From NCBI GenBank assembly GCA_013407085.1, contig JACCGJ010020169.1:62001-126000 (forward strand): a stretch of 64,000 bases of DNA, in the 5' to 3' direction. Origin of the DNA: Atriophallophorus winterbourni. Taxonomy: Eukaryota; Platyhelminthes; Trematoda; Plagiorchiida; Microphallidae. The position numbers were made by a program, and so were the translations under genes. Below, piece after piece: positions 1-9,626 of the stretch (within the stretch, counting starts at the first letter, position 1; each line of letters starts with the position of its first letter). Below the pieces are notes generated by a model. That model ran no database searches. It was not told the DNA's origin and saw only the letters and a list, made by a program, of their open reading frames with translations.

Positions 1-839
1 TCGTCTAGTGCCTTGGTCCAATCCTCGAACGTTGTAAGAAGGTTAGATAAACAGCAACGACCTCTTCGAAAACCGTGTTGCGCTGCGGTCAAAATATTTT
101 GGTTTTCGAAATGTTCTCTTATGCGCGCAGTCACAATGCGTTCCATTAATTTGGAGATCACCGGAAGTAACGTTACCGGTCTATAGTTTGCTGTATCTGA
201 ACGGCTACCGCCTTTATAAATAGGAGTTATCATCCCTTCTTTCCATTGCGGTGGTATTTTTCCTTCATTTAAGCTGAGATTGAATATGCGAGTGAGAGGA
301 GCAGTCAAAGCAACGCGACACCTGCGAAGTACGGCGGGGGTAATTTTGTCGGCGCCAGGGGACTTCTTTTCGTTTAGTCGACAAAGTTCCCGCCCAACCA
401 TGTATTCGTTGATAGTCATTTCACTTAATAATTCGAAATGTGGTGAACTTGATGAAAGTTGATATGGTATAAAACGCTTGAAATTGAAGACAAATGAGTA
501 AAACGTTGCTAAAGCGTCGGCGTTATCTTGGGCAGTGTGGGTCAATCCATGAGGTGTTAGTACAGATAATACACCTGGTTTGATCTTTGATCGTTCATTT
601 ACTATCTTGTAGAGAAGCTTAGGATTCTTTTCCATTCTCTTAAGCAAGTTCCATTGGAATTGCATGCGATCTTCTCTTACAAGAGTAGTGACTTGATTCC
701 TTATCTTACAGAATCGTTTCCAAGTTTCTTCCGTACCAAACTTCTTATGAGTTACCCAAGACTCTCGCTTAACAGCTAACCATTTCTTCGTTCTACTTCG
801 AATAACAAACTGGTTGTTGTAGCTGCATTTGTGTGGTAC
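1..839 (-). pseudogene. LINE A ORF2, reverse transcriptase N-terminal half
   Basis: Translating the minus strand from 839 down to 1 gives about 279 codons with no stop. In order it shows the RSRTKKW basic motif that follows the endonuclease in this family, NPKLLYKIVNE, KKSPGADKITPAVL, WKEGMITPIYKGG, ANYRPVTLLPVISK and QHGFRRGRCCLSNLL. These are the early RT blocks of CR1-type LINEs. The YLDISKAFD and FADD blocks lie beyond the left edge. It is in a different frame from the upstream endonuclease, so one frameshift near 835-845 separates them. Otherwise this stretch is open. Confidence 0.85.
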
Positions 840-1763
840 AAAAATCGAGTTTTCGTAAATCTTCGAGATTGAGATAATTTGGAAACGAATTGTAATATGA
901 GCCAGGATCCATTGAATCAAACTCATGAGTGTGTGCATCCCGGAGACTGATATTTAAGGATTCAAATTGTATTTTCCTTATGACTTTCGTCTGTTCACAC
1001 AATCGTTCCGCACTACATACATAATCAAACAAAAGCACAACATGATCACTTTTCCCCAGTGGTGCCAGGTATTGTATACTTTCTACTGCGGTTGCCTCAA
1101 GCGTTAAGACAAGGTCAAGGGTTGAAGGTTGGTCAAGACCCTGCCAGCGAGTTGGCTGGTTAACGTGGTTGTGCAGTGAAGCAAATTCTATAACCTCCTT
1201 GAATTTATGTTTAAACGAATGCAGGGAGTGCTCACCTCTCGAAAGCAGATGCGGGAGATTAAAATCGCCAATGATTAGCAATTGCATAGTCTGGCATCTT
1301 GTGATGTGTTGCAATGATTCGATGAGCTTATCATTGTATGAGCTTTCGGATGATGGTGAGCGGTAGATGATGCCGATCGTACATTCATCTCCATTGACTA
1401 GTTTTACTGAACACCATATCGTATCAGGAAGGCTGAGGTCAGGATGATCGATGACGTTACACTGCGCTAAACGTTCGTGATAGTAGACTGCAACTCCACC
1501 ACCGGATCTTCGATCACGATCGCGACGAAGTAGTGACATTTTTGGAATCAAAAGATCAGCATCAGTCATGCAGGGCTGGAAACAAGTCTCTGTAACTGCA
1601 ACCAAATCGGGTGAAAGTCTATCACAAAGCTCACATAGTTCAGCTAATTTGTTTGTTAAACACTGAGCATTTGTATACATGCACCTGATCGTATTTGTCT
1701 TACACAATGTCGAATCGTGTACTGTAGCTATTGGTCCGACTCGCGATGAGCCGGACCATTTTC
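793..1763 (-). pseudogene. LINE A ORF2, APE-type endonuclease
   Basis: The endonuclease nicks target DNA to prime reverse transcription in LINEs. Visible motifs are YTNAQCL (metal-binding Asn), VTETCF (catalytic Glu), GGGVAVYYHERL, GIIYRSPSS, IIGDFNLPHL, STLDLVLT and KSDHVVL. No in-frame ATG is needed at the start, because the frame is open back through the hairpin at 1733-1757, where the N-terminus reads WSGSSRVGP. The other copies have MSxSxRVGP-like residues at that point. This fits entry by -1 frameshifting from ORF1. The frame ends at 793 because of a shift, and the RT continues in another frame. Confidence 0.85.
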
Positions 1764-2505
1764 GTTTTTTGGGGTAACATTTGAACTGTCAATAACAAGA
1801 TTGCAATCAGGTTGTGGTCGCGATGTTTCTCTGGGTTTCAGCGAGGGAACGCGCTTGGGCACACTTAGTCTCACGTCTGGTGGAAGTTTAGAGCGGTTGG
1901 ATTTCCAGTCGGTGTTCATAGCGATAGCCATTTCAGTCGTTAGAAAAGTGATTTTCAGAGGACTGGGCCCATTGCCTTTGTAGTTGGAGGATCTAGGTAT
2001 TCTAAAAGTATCTACGACAATGGAATTACGAGATCCAATAGCATCGGCAATGTATAAGCATTGCTTCAAATCATGTTGCTTTGATTCCGATGTTGATACT
2101 ACATAAACTTTTTCGGGGACACCGAGGAATATTAAACTACGTGAAGTATAGTGGTCTCGACGCGTGGATTGACCTTTCCTTTCCCACCAAGGTTTGTCGG
2201 CTTGTACTCGGCAGGTCAAACCGGGACAAGCATCGAGTAGATACGCATTGAGGATGACTTCTTCCATTTCAGATTTATTTCGCAATGTCACCCTTAATAG
2301 GCGCGGCCGGTCTACGTGAGGGGAGTCTTTATGCCGGGTTAAGCGCGTCATCGATGTAGGTACCAAAGCTTTCAAGCCCATGTGTGTACAGAGCTTAGTC
2401 CATTCATTGATCTCATGTGCTTTTCTTGCTGAGAAAAGTGAATCTGTCGATTCCGGGATATTTGTGCAGATTACACTGAGAGCGATATCTGTCTTAGCGG
2501 TAACA
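1728..2505 (-). pseudogene. LINE A ORF1, C-terminal tandem alpha/beta modules
   Basis: This is the second part of ORF1, in the -1 frame relative to the zinc-finger part. It starts within LSVICTNIPES. A first module runs through RKAHEINEW and PRLLRVTL...EEVILNAYLL, ending near the conserved PWWERK. A second module starts at RSLIFLGVPE and runs through HDLKQCLYIADAIG, DTFRIPRSSNYKG, PLKITFLT and a final DVRLSVPK. The two modules follow the same order of hydrophobic strands and helices. The frame ends at TAG 1728, next to the frameshift hairpin. RNA binding is inferred from the family, since LINE ORF1 proteins coat their RNA. Confidence 0.75.
1733..1770 (-). promoter_or_regulatory. Predicted -1 ribosomal frameshift signal, LINE A
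   Basis: On the minus strand, ORF1 codons read CCA AAA AAC, which gives the slippery heptamer AAAAAAC (GTTTTTT at 1764-1770 on the plus strand). A 7-nt spacer follows, then the stem GTCCGGCTC/GAGTCGGAC with the 5-nt loop ATCGC. The stem has one G.U pair and can extend by one or two pairs. The ORF1 stop TAG is at 1730-1728, just past the stem. ORF2 is in the -1 frame. The layout is the same as in LINEs B, E, G, K and P. Confidence 0.75.
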
Positions 2506-3034
2506 TTGCTTTTTTGGGAGGCTCGGATCTAGCAACTAGACGACGGGGAGTCCTGGACAAAGTGTTCATAATTTTACCAGATGAGGACCTAGGTAAACAG
2601 GGCTCAGTAGGTCCATCTTTATTACTTTCGGATGAGCTATTAACACATTCAGTTAAGGGAGCAGTTATTGGTGTAATTTCCTTTTCGCTTTTGTCTTGAG
2701 CAACATTTATTTCGGGTCGAATTGCGTTGGCAAGTGCATTTACCAAAAGCGGTTTAAATGTTTCCTCAAGTTTTCGATAGCAATTTTCCAAAATCTCTAT
2801 TCGAGATTCCAGCTTTGCCTCGTGGGGAGGATTTGTAGTCGTATCGATAGGCTGTTTACTTCGACATGCACAACATACGTAGCAAACACCGGGTAAATCA
2901 ACGTTGTTAATAAAACATATCACTTCTTTCGTTAGGTCTTTATCACATTTAGTATGTATTTTACTCAAACAGCCAAAACATTTAACAACGTTGGATTTGG
3001 CGCTTACCCCTTTGTTACAAATTTGACACATCAC
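2471..3034 (-). pseudogene. LINE A ORF1, PHD-like zinc finger part
   Basis: The 187 codons begin MMCQICNKGVSAKSN, with Cys pairs at CxIC, CFGC, KIHTKCD, CYVC and CACR. That is the C4HC3-like spacing of the PHD-type finger found in ORF1 of many CR1-clade LINEs. A helical heptad-like stretch (LESRIEILENCYRKLEET) follows, then a basic linker. The frame stops at TAA 2471, where a -1 shift would be needed to enter LSVICTN. LINEs B and G read through this point in frame, so here the break is more likely decay. The first Met chosen lies directly before the finger. Confidence 0.75.
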
Positions 3035-3556
3035 GTGCTGCCTTCTTTATCTGGGTCATCGAGGTCATCCTTCGCGTCATTGTTACAATCCAACGAGTGA
3101 TGATGATGATGAGTCAGTGCACTTAGCGGTGCAGTTGTTTATCGATCGGTCGGTACTGGTGGAGTGAATGCGTTGGCTCGGAGTGATGCGATCCAAGCGG
3201 TAAAATACGAACGAGTTGGATAAAAGTGGTGCGGTTGAACGAGTTTCGATCTGATAGTGTTGAAAAAACTATCAGCCAATTCGAAATGATGTGATCCTCT
3301 CAGCAGTATTCGAACTGGAACAATATTCTGAATCGCCAAGGATATTGCACGCGTCGGTAAAATCGGGTTATAACTTGAAAATTTGAATTTTCAAGAATTC
3401 ACCTTGCTCGAAGTTAAAAAGGGTATATTCCGAAATAGCAAATTGAGACGAGTTCAATTATATATGTACCGTCCAGTTCAGGCAAAAATGTGAGGAAATA
3501 AATCCAAAAGTATGAGAGCACAAATATATGCGTCCGCACACGATGTCAAAACAAAA
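3035..3556. other. LINE A 5' flank, nothing recognised
   Basis: This stretch lies between the ORF1 start of LINE A and the first satellite monomer. The part next to ORF1 is probably the 5' UTR of A (to about 3360). A 66-codon open frame at 3139-3339 on the minus strand has no recognisable motif and is probably chance. The rest (3361-3556) is AT-rich sequence I could not match to anything else in the window. Confidence 0.4.
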
Positions 3557-4937
3557 GAGAGTTGCGTCATTCCAGGCTGCTGCATCTCCAAACTCGCACG
3601 TTTCAGCTTGAAACGTTCAACGGTGAGTTCTTACCTAGATCATCAAAAACGTCAAACGGTTTATTGGCATTGATTTGATGTTGAAGTGTAGTGCATTCCT
3701 AATGTATTATTGCCCATTCAGTTAACATGAAGACTTCATTTTTGTCTAAGTATTTGTTACGCTTTTACCATTCACAGTGCTGGTTGAAATACATAGACTT
3801 GTTTTATAATCATCAAATTACTTGTTTGTAAAACTATCCAAGATTATATTCGAATTGCATAAGAATTTACGAATGGCGATATTATTCAGACATGACGCGT
3901 TTAAACGTTAGGAGTTGCGTCATTTCAGTCTGCTGCATCCTCAAACTCGCGCGATTCAGCTTGAAACATTCAACGGTGAGTTCTTGCTTACATCATCAAA
4001 AACGTCAAACGGTTTATTGGCATTGATTTGATGTTGAAGTATAGTGCATTTCTAATTATTATTGCCCATTCAGTTACCATGAAGACTTTATTTTTGTCTT
4101 GGTATTTGTTATGATTTCGGCATTCATGGTGCTGGTTGAAATGCCTAGACTGGTTTGATAATCATCAGATTACTTGTTTGTAAAACTATCCAAGATTATA
4201 TTCGAATTGCATAAGAATTTACGAATGGCGATATTATTCAGACATGACGCGTTTAAACGTTAGGAGTTGCGTCATTTCAGTCTGTTGCATCCTAAAACTC
4301 GCGCGATTCAGCTTGAAACATTCAACGGTGAGTTCTTGCTCACATCATCAAAAACGTCAAACGCTTTTTTGCATTGATTTGATTTTAATGTATAGTGCAT
4401 TTCTAATGTATTAATGCCTATTCAGTTACCATGAAGACTTTTCCGTCTTGGTATTTGATATGAATTTAACATTCATGGTGTTGGTTGAAATACATAGACT
4501 TTTTTGATAATCATCAGATTACTTGTTTGTAAAACAAACCAAGCTTATTTTCCAATTGCATGGAAATTCACGAATGACGATTTTGTTCGGACATGACGCG
4601 TTAAACGTTATAGTTGCGTAATTCCAGTCTGCTGCATCTTCAAACTCGCGCGTTTTAGCTTGAAACGTTCAACGGTGAGTTCTTGCTTAGATAATCAAAA
4701 ACGTCAAACGGTTTATTGGCATTGATTTGATGTTAATGAATAGTGCATTCCTAATGTAATATTGCCCATTCAGTTAACATGAAGACTTTATTCTTGTTTT
4801 AGTATTTCATATGATTTTAGCATTCATGGTGCTGGTTGAAATACATAGACTTTTTTGATAATCATCAGATTACTTATTTGTAAAACTAACCAAGATTATT
4901 TTCCAATTGCATGGGAATTCACGAATGGCGATATTGT
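3557..4937 (+). repeat. Satellite, left-edge diverged monomers
   Basis: About four copies of the roughly 351-bp satellite monomer, recognisable by GTTGCGTCATTCCAGTCTGC, TTCAACGGTGAGTTC, CGTCAAACGG and TGCCCATTCAGTTA. They differ from each other and from the main array more than neighbouring central copies do, which is usual for array edges. The first copy starts inside a monomer at about 3557. Confidence 0.9.
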
Positions 4938-5392
4938 TTCAACATTCAAGATTCAAGAATTTATGGTCACAAAAAGCAAAAAAACAATTATACGATGTCA
5001 CTGGAGTCAAGTAATATGCTTACTTTGAGTCAATACACAGGCATCATCAATTTGTTATGTAACAAATAAGTGTCCAAGGTTCGAGTGAATGTTCGGATAC
5101 AGGGAGAGGAGATAATTGCTTCAGAAAGGGCATTTCACAGGAAACAGACACGTACCGAATTGAAATATCGACGACAATTAGTACGGGAATAGGGAATTTT
5201 TAGTGCCGCTGAGTGGCTACGTGTAATTCCTGATTCACAGTATTTGAACAAATGTTTGAGTGGTTGATCTGGAGTATTCAATATTTTGTAAGTGAGGATA
5301 ACGTCACTTCGATGTCTACGTTAAAGTGGAGTGGGGAGTTTTAACTTTTCTAACCTTTCCTCGTATGTATGGTTTCGAAAACCACGCACGAG
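4938..5392 (-). mobile_element. LINE fragment F, copy 1 (5'-truncated 3' end)
   Basis: A 455-bp 3' end of a CR1-like LINE on the minus strand. The tail (GAATCTTGAA units after ACCATAAA, in reverse complement) lies at 4938-4960, followed by the last codons of ORF2. The ORF2 end is broken here by a stop. It sits inside a satellite monomer, with TTGTT on both sides as a possible 5-bp target duplication. Nearly the same fragment with the same flanks recurs at 43834-44288, offset by 38,896 bp. Confidence 0.85.
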
Positions 5393-5540
5393 TTTGTTCA
5401 GACATGACTCGTTTAAACGTTAGTAGTTGCGTCATTCCAGTCTGCTGAATCTTCAATTTCGCCCGATTCAGCTTCAAAAATTCAACGGTGAGTACGTGCT
5501 TACATCATCAAAAACGTCAAACGGTTTGTTGCCATTTATC
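5393..5540 (+). repeat. Satellite remnant between fragment F and LINE B
   Basis: The rest of the monomer hit by F copy 1. It carries private changes (AGTAGTTGCGTC, CAATTTCGCCCGATTCAG, GTGAGTACGTGC) that are shared only with the monomer after F copy 2 at 44289-44420. It ends at about 5540, where LINE B begins. Confidence 0.85.
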
Positions 5541-6006
5541 AGACGTATAATTTTGTGATCTTATACTTTTGAACATTACTCGTCACTCGTTGATCGTATT
5601 CGGATTATTCGCTTGAAGAGATCTATTGGACTTCATCAGCTTTAGTGTCCAGTGATCAATATTTCGGAAGTTACTATTTTCCACATCACCGTGGAAATTG
5701 TGTGCGCGAGCAAAGTTTGTTGTCGCAGTTTTGATTCGGTCGGGACCGATATCGTTTGGAAGATCTTCTTCAACTAAATTCAACAAGCCGTGCATCATTT
5801 GTGCAAGATCAAATCTACGATCACCACGACTGTTTTACTTGGTAATTTGCATCCAATACATTGCGATACGTTCCCACGCGAACCTCGCAAATTTCATCTC
5901 TCAACCGTGAACCGATCGATACGCGCCTAGGTGTTTTAGTGGAAGCTATCAACACCCCCATTCAACGATCAGACGACCTTGGCCAGACAACCTCAACAGC
6001 TATCGG
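5541..6006 (+). other. LINE B 5' untranslated region
   Basis: Sequence between the satellite junction and the ORF1 ATG at 6007. It is not satellite and holds no recognisable coding motif. Short open frames on both strands look like chance. By position it should hold the internal promoter of the LINE, but I see no known promoter motif. Confidence 0.55.
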
Positions 6007-7125
6007 ATGTCTAGACCTACGAAAACTACGTGTCAAATTGGCAGAAAGGGGGTAAGTGTGAAATCGAAAGTAGTGATGTGTTATATGTGCTCTACTAAGA
6101 TACACACTAATTGCGATGAACTTTTGACTAACGAGGCAGTAGTCGTTATTAATAATCCTGAAATTCCTAGTGTCTGTTATGTGTGCAGCGTCTGTAGAAC
6201 AAAGTCGTTAAACGGCACCGGGACCAATGCATCACAATCAGGAGACCTGGAAAATCGCGTCAAATACTTAGAGAACAGTTCCCAAAAATTTGAGGAAACA
6301 TTGAAGTCGATAGTAAATGCCCACAATAACTCATTAAAAAGTGAAATCAACCCGAACCCAACGCTACATCCCGTAACTCCACAAGTTACTCCGTTACTTA
6401 AGGAGAATTTGCGGGAAGCTAAACAGCTGAGTAATGCTAATGCAAGCTGCGACTCAGATGTTAATCAGATTAGAAAGTCGAAGGGGCGTGTACTGACTGT
6501 CCACCAGCAGAATTCCTCTACTTCAAAAACTAATAATAAAATGAAAAGAACTTTGATGAATCTCAGTGTAATTTGCACCAATGTGCCTGAGACATCGGGG
6601 ACACTTTTCTCTAGTAGAAGAACTCACGACATTGAACAATGGTACCAATGGTGTTCAATAATGGATATGAGCTCGATACTGCCCGATTCAATAACCCGCC
6701 TAAGTCGGCACCCCAATTCTCCTCATCTCGATGAACCACGTTTACTGAGAATAACTTTCAAAAGCCAAAAAGAGATGGAAGACGTTCTGTTAAACTCTTA
6801 TTTGCTACGTACATTCTCACAGACTAAAAGTCGCATACATGCAGATATTCCGTGGTGAGAGAGAAAAGGTAATTTAAACAATGGGAAAAAATGTGGCCAA
6901 CGCAGTGTTGTTCTTCTTGGTGTTCCCGAACACACTGACACTGCTTTAGGAAGTGAAATACAGCACCACGATTACAAACAGTGGCTCTACGTTGCCAATA
7001 GCATCGGGGCTCACGAGTCAGTGGTGGTGGACACTTTTAGAATACCTCGTTCACCAAACTATAAAGGTGACGGGCCAAAACCTCTGTAAGTAACATTTTT
7101 ACCGAAAGGTATGATGGAATCAGTT

Positions 7126-7371
7126 GGCCAATCAATTTAGCCCGATGTTAGCCGCACAGCACAGAAATACTGCACGATTGCACATCCGTGCTTATTGCAC
7201 ATCCGTAGTGAGCTCCATGCTGAAACACGCTGGAGTCTCACTACCATTTCTATTTCTTTCTATTTCTTTTTTTCATATCTGTCTAGGCCTGGGAAACCTG
7301 ACATTATCTCAGCCCACGTGCACTCTCTGACTGTGCGGCACTTTGCCTGAACCAGGCTTGTGCTTTCACAC
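7126..7371 (-). mobile_element. Short retroposon (family M) with 15-bp target duplication
   Basis: A 246-bp insertion in LINE B ORF1, flanked by the identical direct repeat ATGATGGAATCAGTT (7111-7125 and 7372-7386). Removing it together with one repeat rejoins the ORF1 reading frame. Its reverse complement resembles parts of 58211-58390 and 59520-59700: CCTAGACAGATATG, AATAGAAATGG and GATTGCACATCCGTG in some orientation. I see no clear pol III box, no inverted termini and no coding motif. The long target duplication points to LINE-type priming. The orientation given is that of the match and is not firm. Confidence 0.7.
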
Positions 7372-7523
7372 ATGATGGAATCAGTTAGGGCTAACTGGAA
7401 AACAAACTATAGGAATCTCCCGAAGGATGTCAGAATGAGTGATCACAGACTTTCTGCGCCTTCTAATAAACTACGGCTTCCACAATCAGACGAGACTCCG
7501 ATTAGAAACACTGTGGCAATCCT

Positions 7524-7560
7524 AAAAAACGACACATGTCCGACTCTCGAAGGGTCGGAC
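7524..7560 (+). promoter_or_regulatory. Predicted -1 ribosomal frameshift signal, LINE B
   Basis: ORF1 codons CTA AAA AAC contain the heptamer AAAAAAC (7524-7530). A 7-nt spacer (7531-7537) follows, then stem GTCCGACTC (7538-7546) with GGGTCGGAC (7552-7560) around the loop TCGAA. There are nine pairs with one wobble. The ORF1 stop TAA follows directly at 7561. A -1 slip enters the frame that holds the endonuclease. That frame also contains an ATG at 7536 next to the stem, so reinitiation is an alternative. Confidence 0.8.
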
Positions 7561-9626
7561 TAATAGACGAGCTTTCAGCCCCATCACTGTATACGAAAAC
7601 CACAATCAATTGCCTATATGCAAACGCACAATGCCCGTTAAACAAACTAACTGAACTGAAGGATCTCTGCAATCAGCACTCACTCGACGTCATAGCAATA
7701 ACTGAGACATGGTTCCAACCTCGCGTGAGCGATCGCGAGCTCTCTATTCCAAACATGACCCTGTTTCGGAGAGACCGCTTAAAAACAGGTGGTGGAGTAG
7801 CTGTTTACCACCATGACCGTTTATACTGTACGGTAGTTACAGATACTGAACTCGATCTGGAAGACAGTTTATGGTGCAACTTGAAGCTCAAATCAGGCAA
7901 CAGTTGCATCGTTGGTGTAGTTTACCGTTCACCATCATCATCGGATGCGTATAACGAAAACCTCTTGAAAGCAATGCAGTACGCCGGAAAACAGCGCAAT
8001 TCGCAATTGCCGATTATGGGAGACTTCAAACTGCCTCAACTATATAACCGAGTAGATCATCCACCCCTATCCCTAGACTACAAATTTCGCGAACTGTTCG
8101 ATTACATCCCCTTGTATAATCATGTTTTCGATTATACACGACAACGAAATTTGCAACAGACTCTGTTCTAGACCTAGTCTTAACGTCCGAAGCCACAGCC
8201 GTTGAAGATGTTCAGTATCACCCTCCGCTGGGTCGAAGCGACCACCTCGTTCTGCTATTTCAATACGTGTGCAACGCCAGTAGAATTGTAAAGCAAACAA
8301 AACAAAATAGAAAAGTGAATTACATTGGTTCGATGAAAACAATGGTAGCTTTCGATGAACATAATATAAATTTCAGTGATCCGGACTCGCATTGCACAAC
8401 CCTGACAGATTACATAATCAACATGATACATTTCAATTCTAAAAATGTCCCGAAACATAATAGCAAAGAACCACAATTCAGTATTCGCAGTAGGACTAGA
8501 AAATGGTTGACAAATCGAAATTTGGCATGGGCTATTCACAGGGTCTCCAGAACTGATTCGACGTGGACAAACTTTCGCGAATTGCGGAATCAGGTCACAA
8601 ATCTCATTCGAGAGGACAAACAATATCACCAGCTTCAGCTGGCGGTAAGAATGCAGCGAAATCCCAAACTGCTTTATCGAACTGTTAACAACACTACGAA
8701 GCTGAAACCCGGATCATGACAGATAACGGACTAACTGATTCTGTTCCGGAAACCGCTAACGCTCTAGCCAGTTTTTATTCACGAGTTTTCACCCCCAAGG
8801 ATAAATTACAACCATCAGAATTGTCAGCACCAATTGTGCCGGAGACGATATGTGATATATGCATCAGTTCGGAAATAGTGCAGCACCACCTACGCAAGTT
8901 GAATATCAACAAGTCCCCGGGAGCTGACGGAATCACACCTGCAATCCTAAAGTTATGCGGCAGTCAACTGTGCGAACCACTTTGTGATTTATTTAATCAC
9001 TCCTTGAGGGAGGGTGTTGTACCTAATGACTGGAAGAGAGGAATCATAACACCCATCTACAAAGGTGGAACTCGTTCTGACCCAGCAAATTACCGCCCTG
9101 TTACACTCCTTCCAGTGATCTCAAAAATTATGGAGCGAATTGTGTGCGAAAGAATTGTGAGTCATCTCGAAGCCCAAAACTTGTTGTCCGAGAGCAATAT
9201 GGATTTAGGAAGTCTCGTTCTTGCTTGACTAACCTACTGGACACACTGGATGACTGGACGCAGGCAGTGGATAATGGTGGTTGCGTGCATGCGTGTTACT
9301 TGGACATATCAAAGGCGTTTGATCGCGTGGACCATTCTATACTGCTGCGCAAGTTGCACGATGTTGGTATTAATGGGTGCCTTCTTGTCTGGCTGAGAAG
9401 TTACCTTCTTGATCGCAAAGCAACTGTACGTATCGATGGTGTGATGTCTGGGGAAATCGAGACCACTAGCGGTGTTCCACAAGGTTCGGTACTTGGTCCG
9501 GTTCTCTTTTTGGTCTACATCAACGACCTTTCGAAACTTGTCACAGCCAATATGGTTCTCTTTGCGGATGATGTTAAAATTTGGATGCGAATCGCTTGTT
9601 CCGAAGCAATCGCTTGTTCCGAATGA
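7530..9626 (+). pseudogene. LINE B ORF2, endonuclease and RT up to FADD
   Basis: The endonuclease motifs are CLYANAQC, ITETWF, RDRLKTGGGVAVYHHDRL, VYRSPSSS, IMGDFKLPQL (GDFN has become GDFK) and a frameshifted LDLVLT...RSDHLVLL after 8171. The RT follows: SRTRKWLTNR, a stop at 8717-8719, NINKSPGADGITPAIL, WKRGIITPIYKGG, a frameshift near 9190, GFRKSRSCLTNLL, CYLDISKAFDRVDH, SGVPQGSVLGPVLFLVYINDL and VLFADDVKIW. The catalytic aspartates are present. The sequence breaks just after FADD, where LINE C has inserted, and resumes at about 11827. At least three frame breaks show this is a dead copy. Confidence 0.85.

Larger units (their letters stand above)
1..3360 (-). mobile_element. CR1-like LINE A, cut by the left window edge
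   Basis: A non-LTR retrotransposon on the minus strand. Reading from the right, it shows ORF1 with a zinc finger (3034-2471), the rest of ORF1 (about 2505-1728), an endonuclease (about 1763-793) and the reverse transcriptase N-terminal half (839-1). The RT runs off the window before the catalytic FADD motif, so the 3' end is not visible. The 5' end is not sharply defined. Sequence at 3035-3360 probably holds the 5' UTR, and 3361-3556 holds nothing I recognise before the satellite starts. The element carries only a few frame breaks, so it is moderately young. Confidence 0.85.
6007..7563 (+). pseudogene. LINE B ORF1 (zinc finger plus two alpha/beta modules)
   Basis: The start ATG leads to CQIGRKGVSVKSKVVMCYMC, KIHTNCDELLT and CYVCSVCRT, a PHD-like finger in which the second Cys of the first pair is Gly. 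A heptad-like helix (LENRVKYLENSSQKFEET) follows. Unlike A, E and K, the linker reads in frame into LSVICTNVPE, so module 1 is continuous up to IHADIPW, where TGG has become TGA (6856-6858). Module 2 continues (SVVLLGVPE, HDYKQWLYVANSIG, DTFRIPRSPNYKG) with a second stop near 7087. It is split by a 246-bp insertion at 7126-7371 and ends KNDTCPTLEGSD at TAA 7561-7563. Confidence 0.8.

Noticed and set aside
7126..7371. Solo LTR
   Set aside because: The 15-bp target duplication is too long for LTR integration and the element lacks TG...CA ends.
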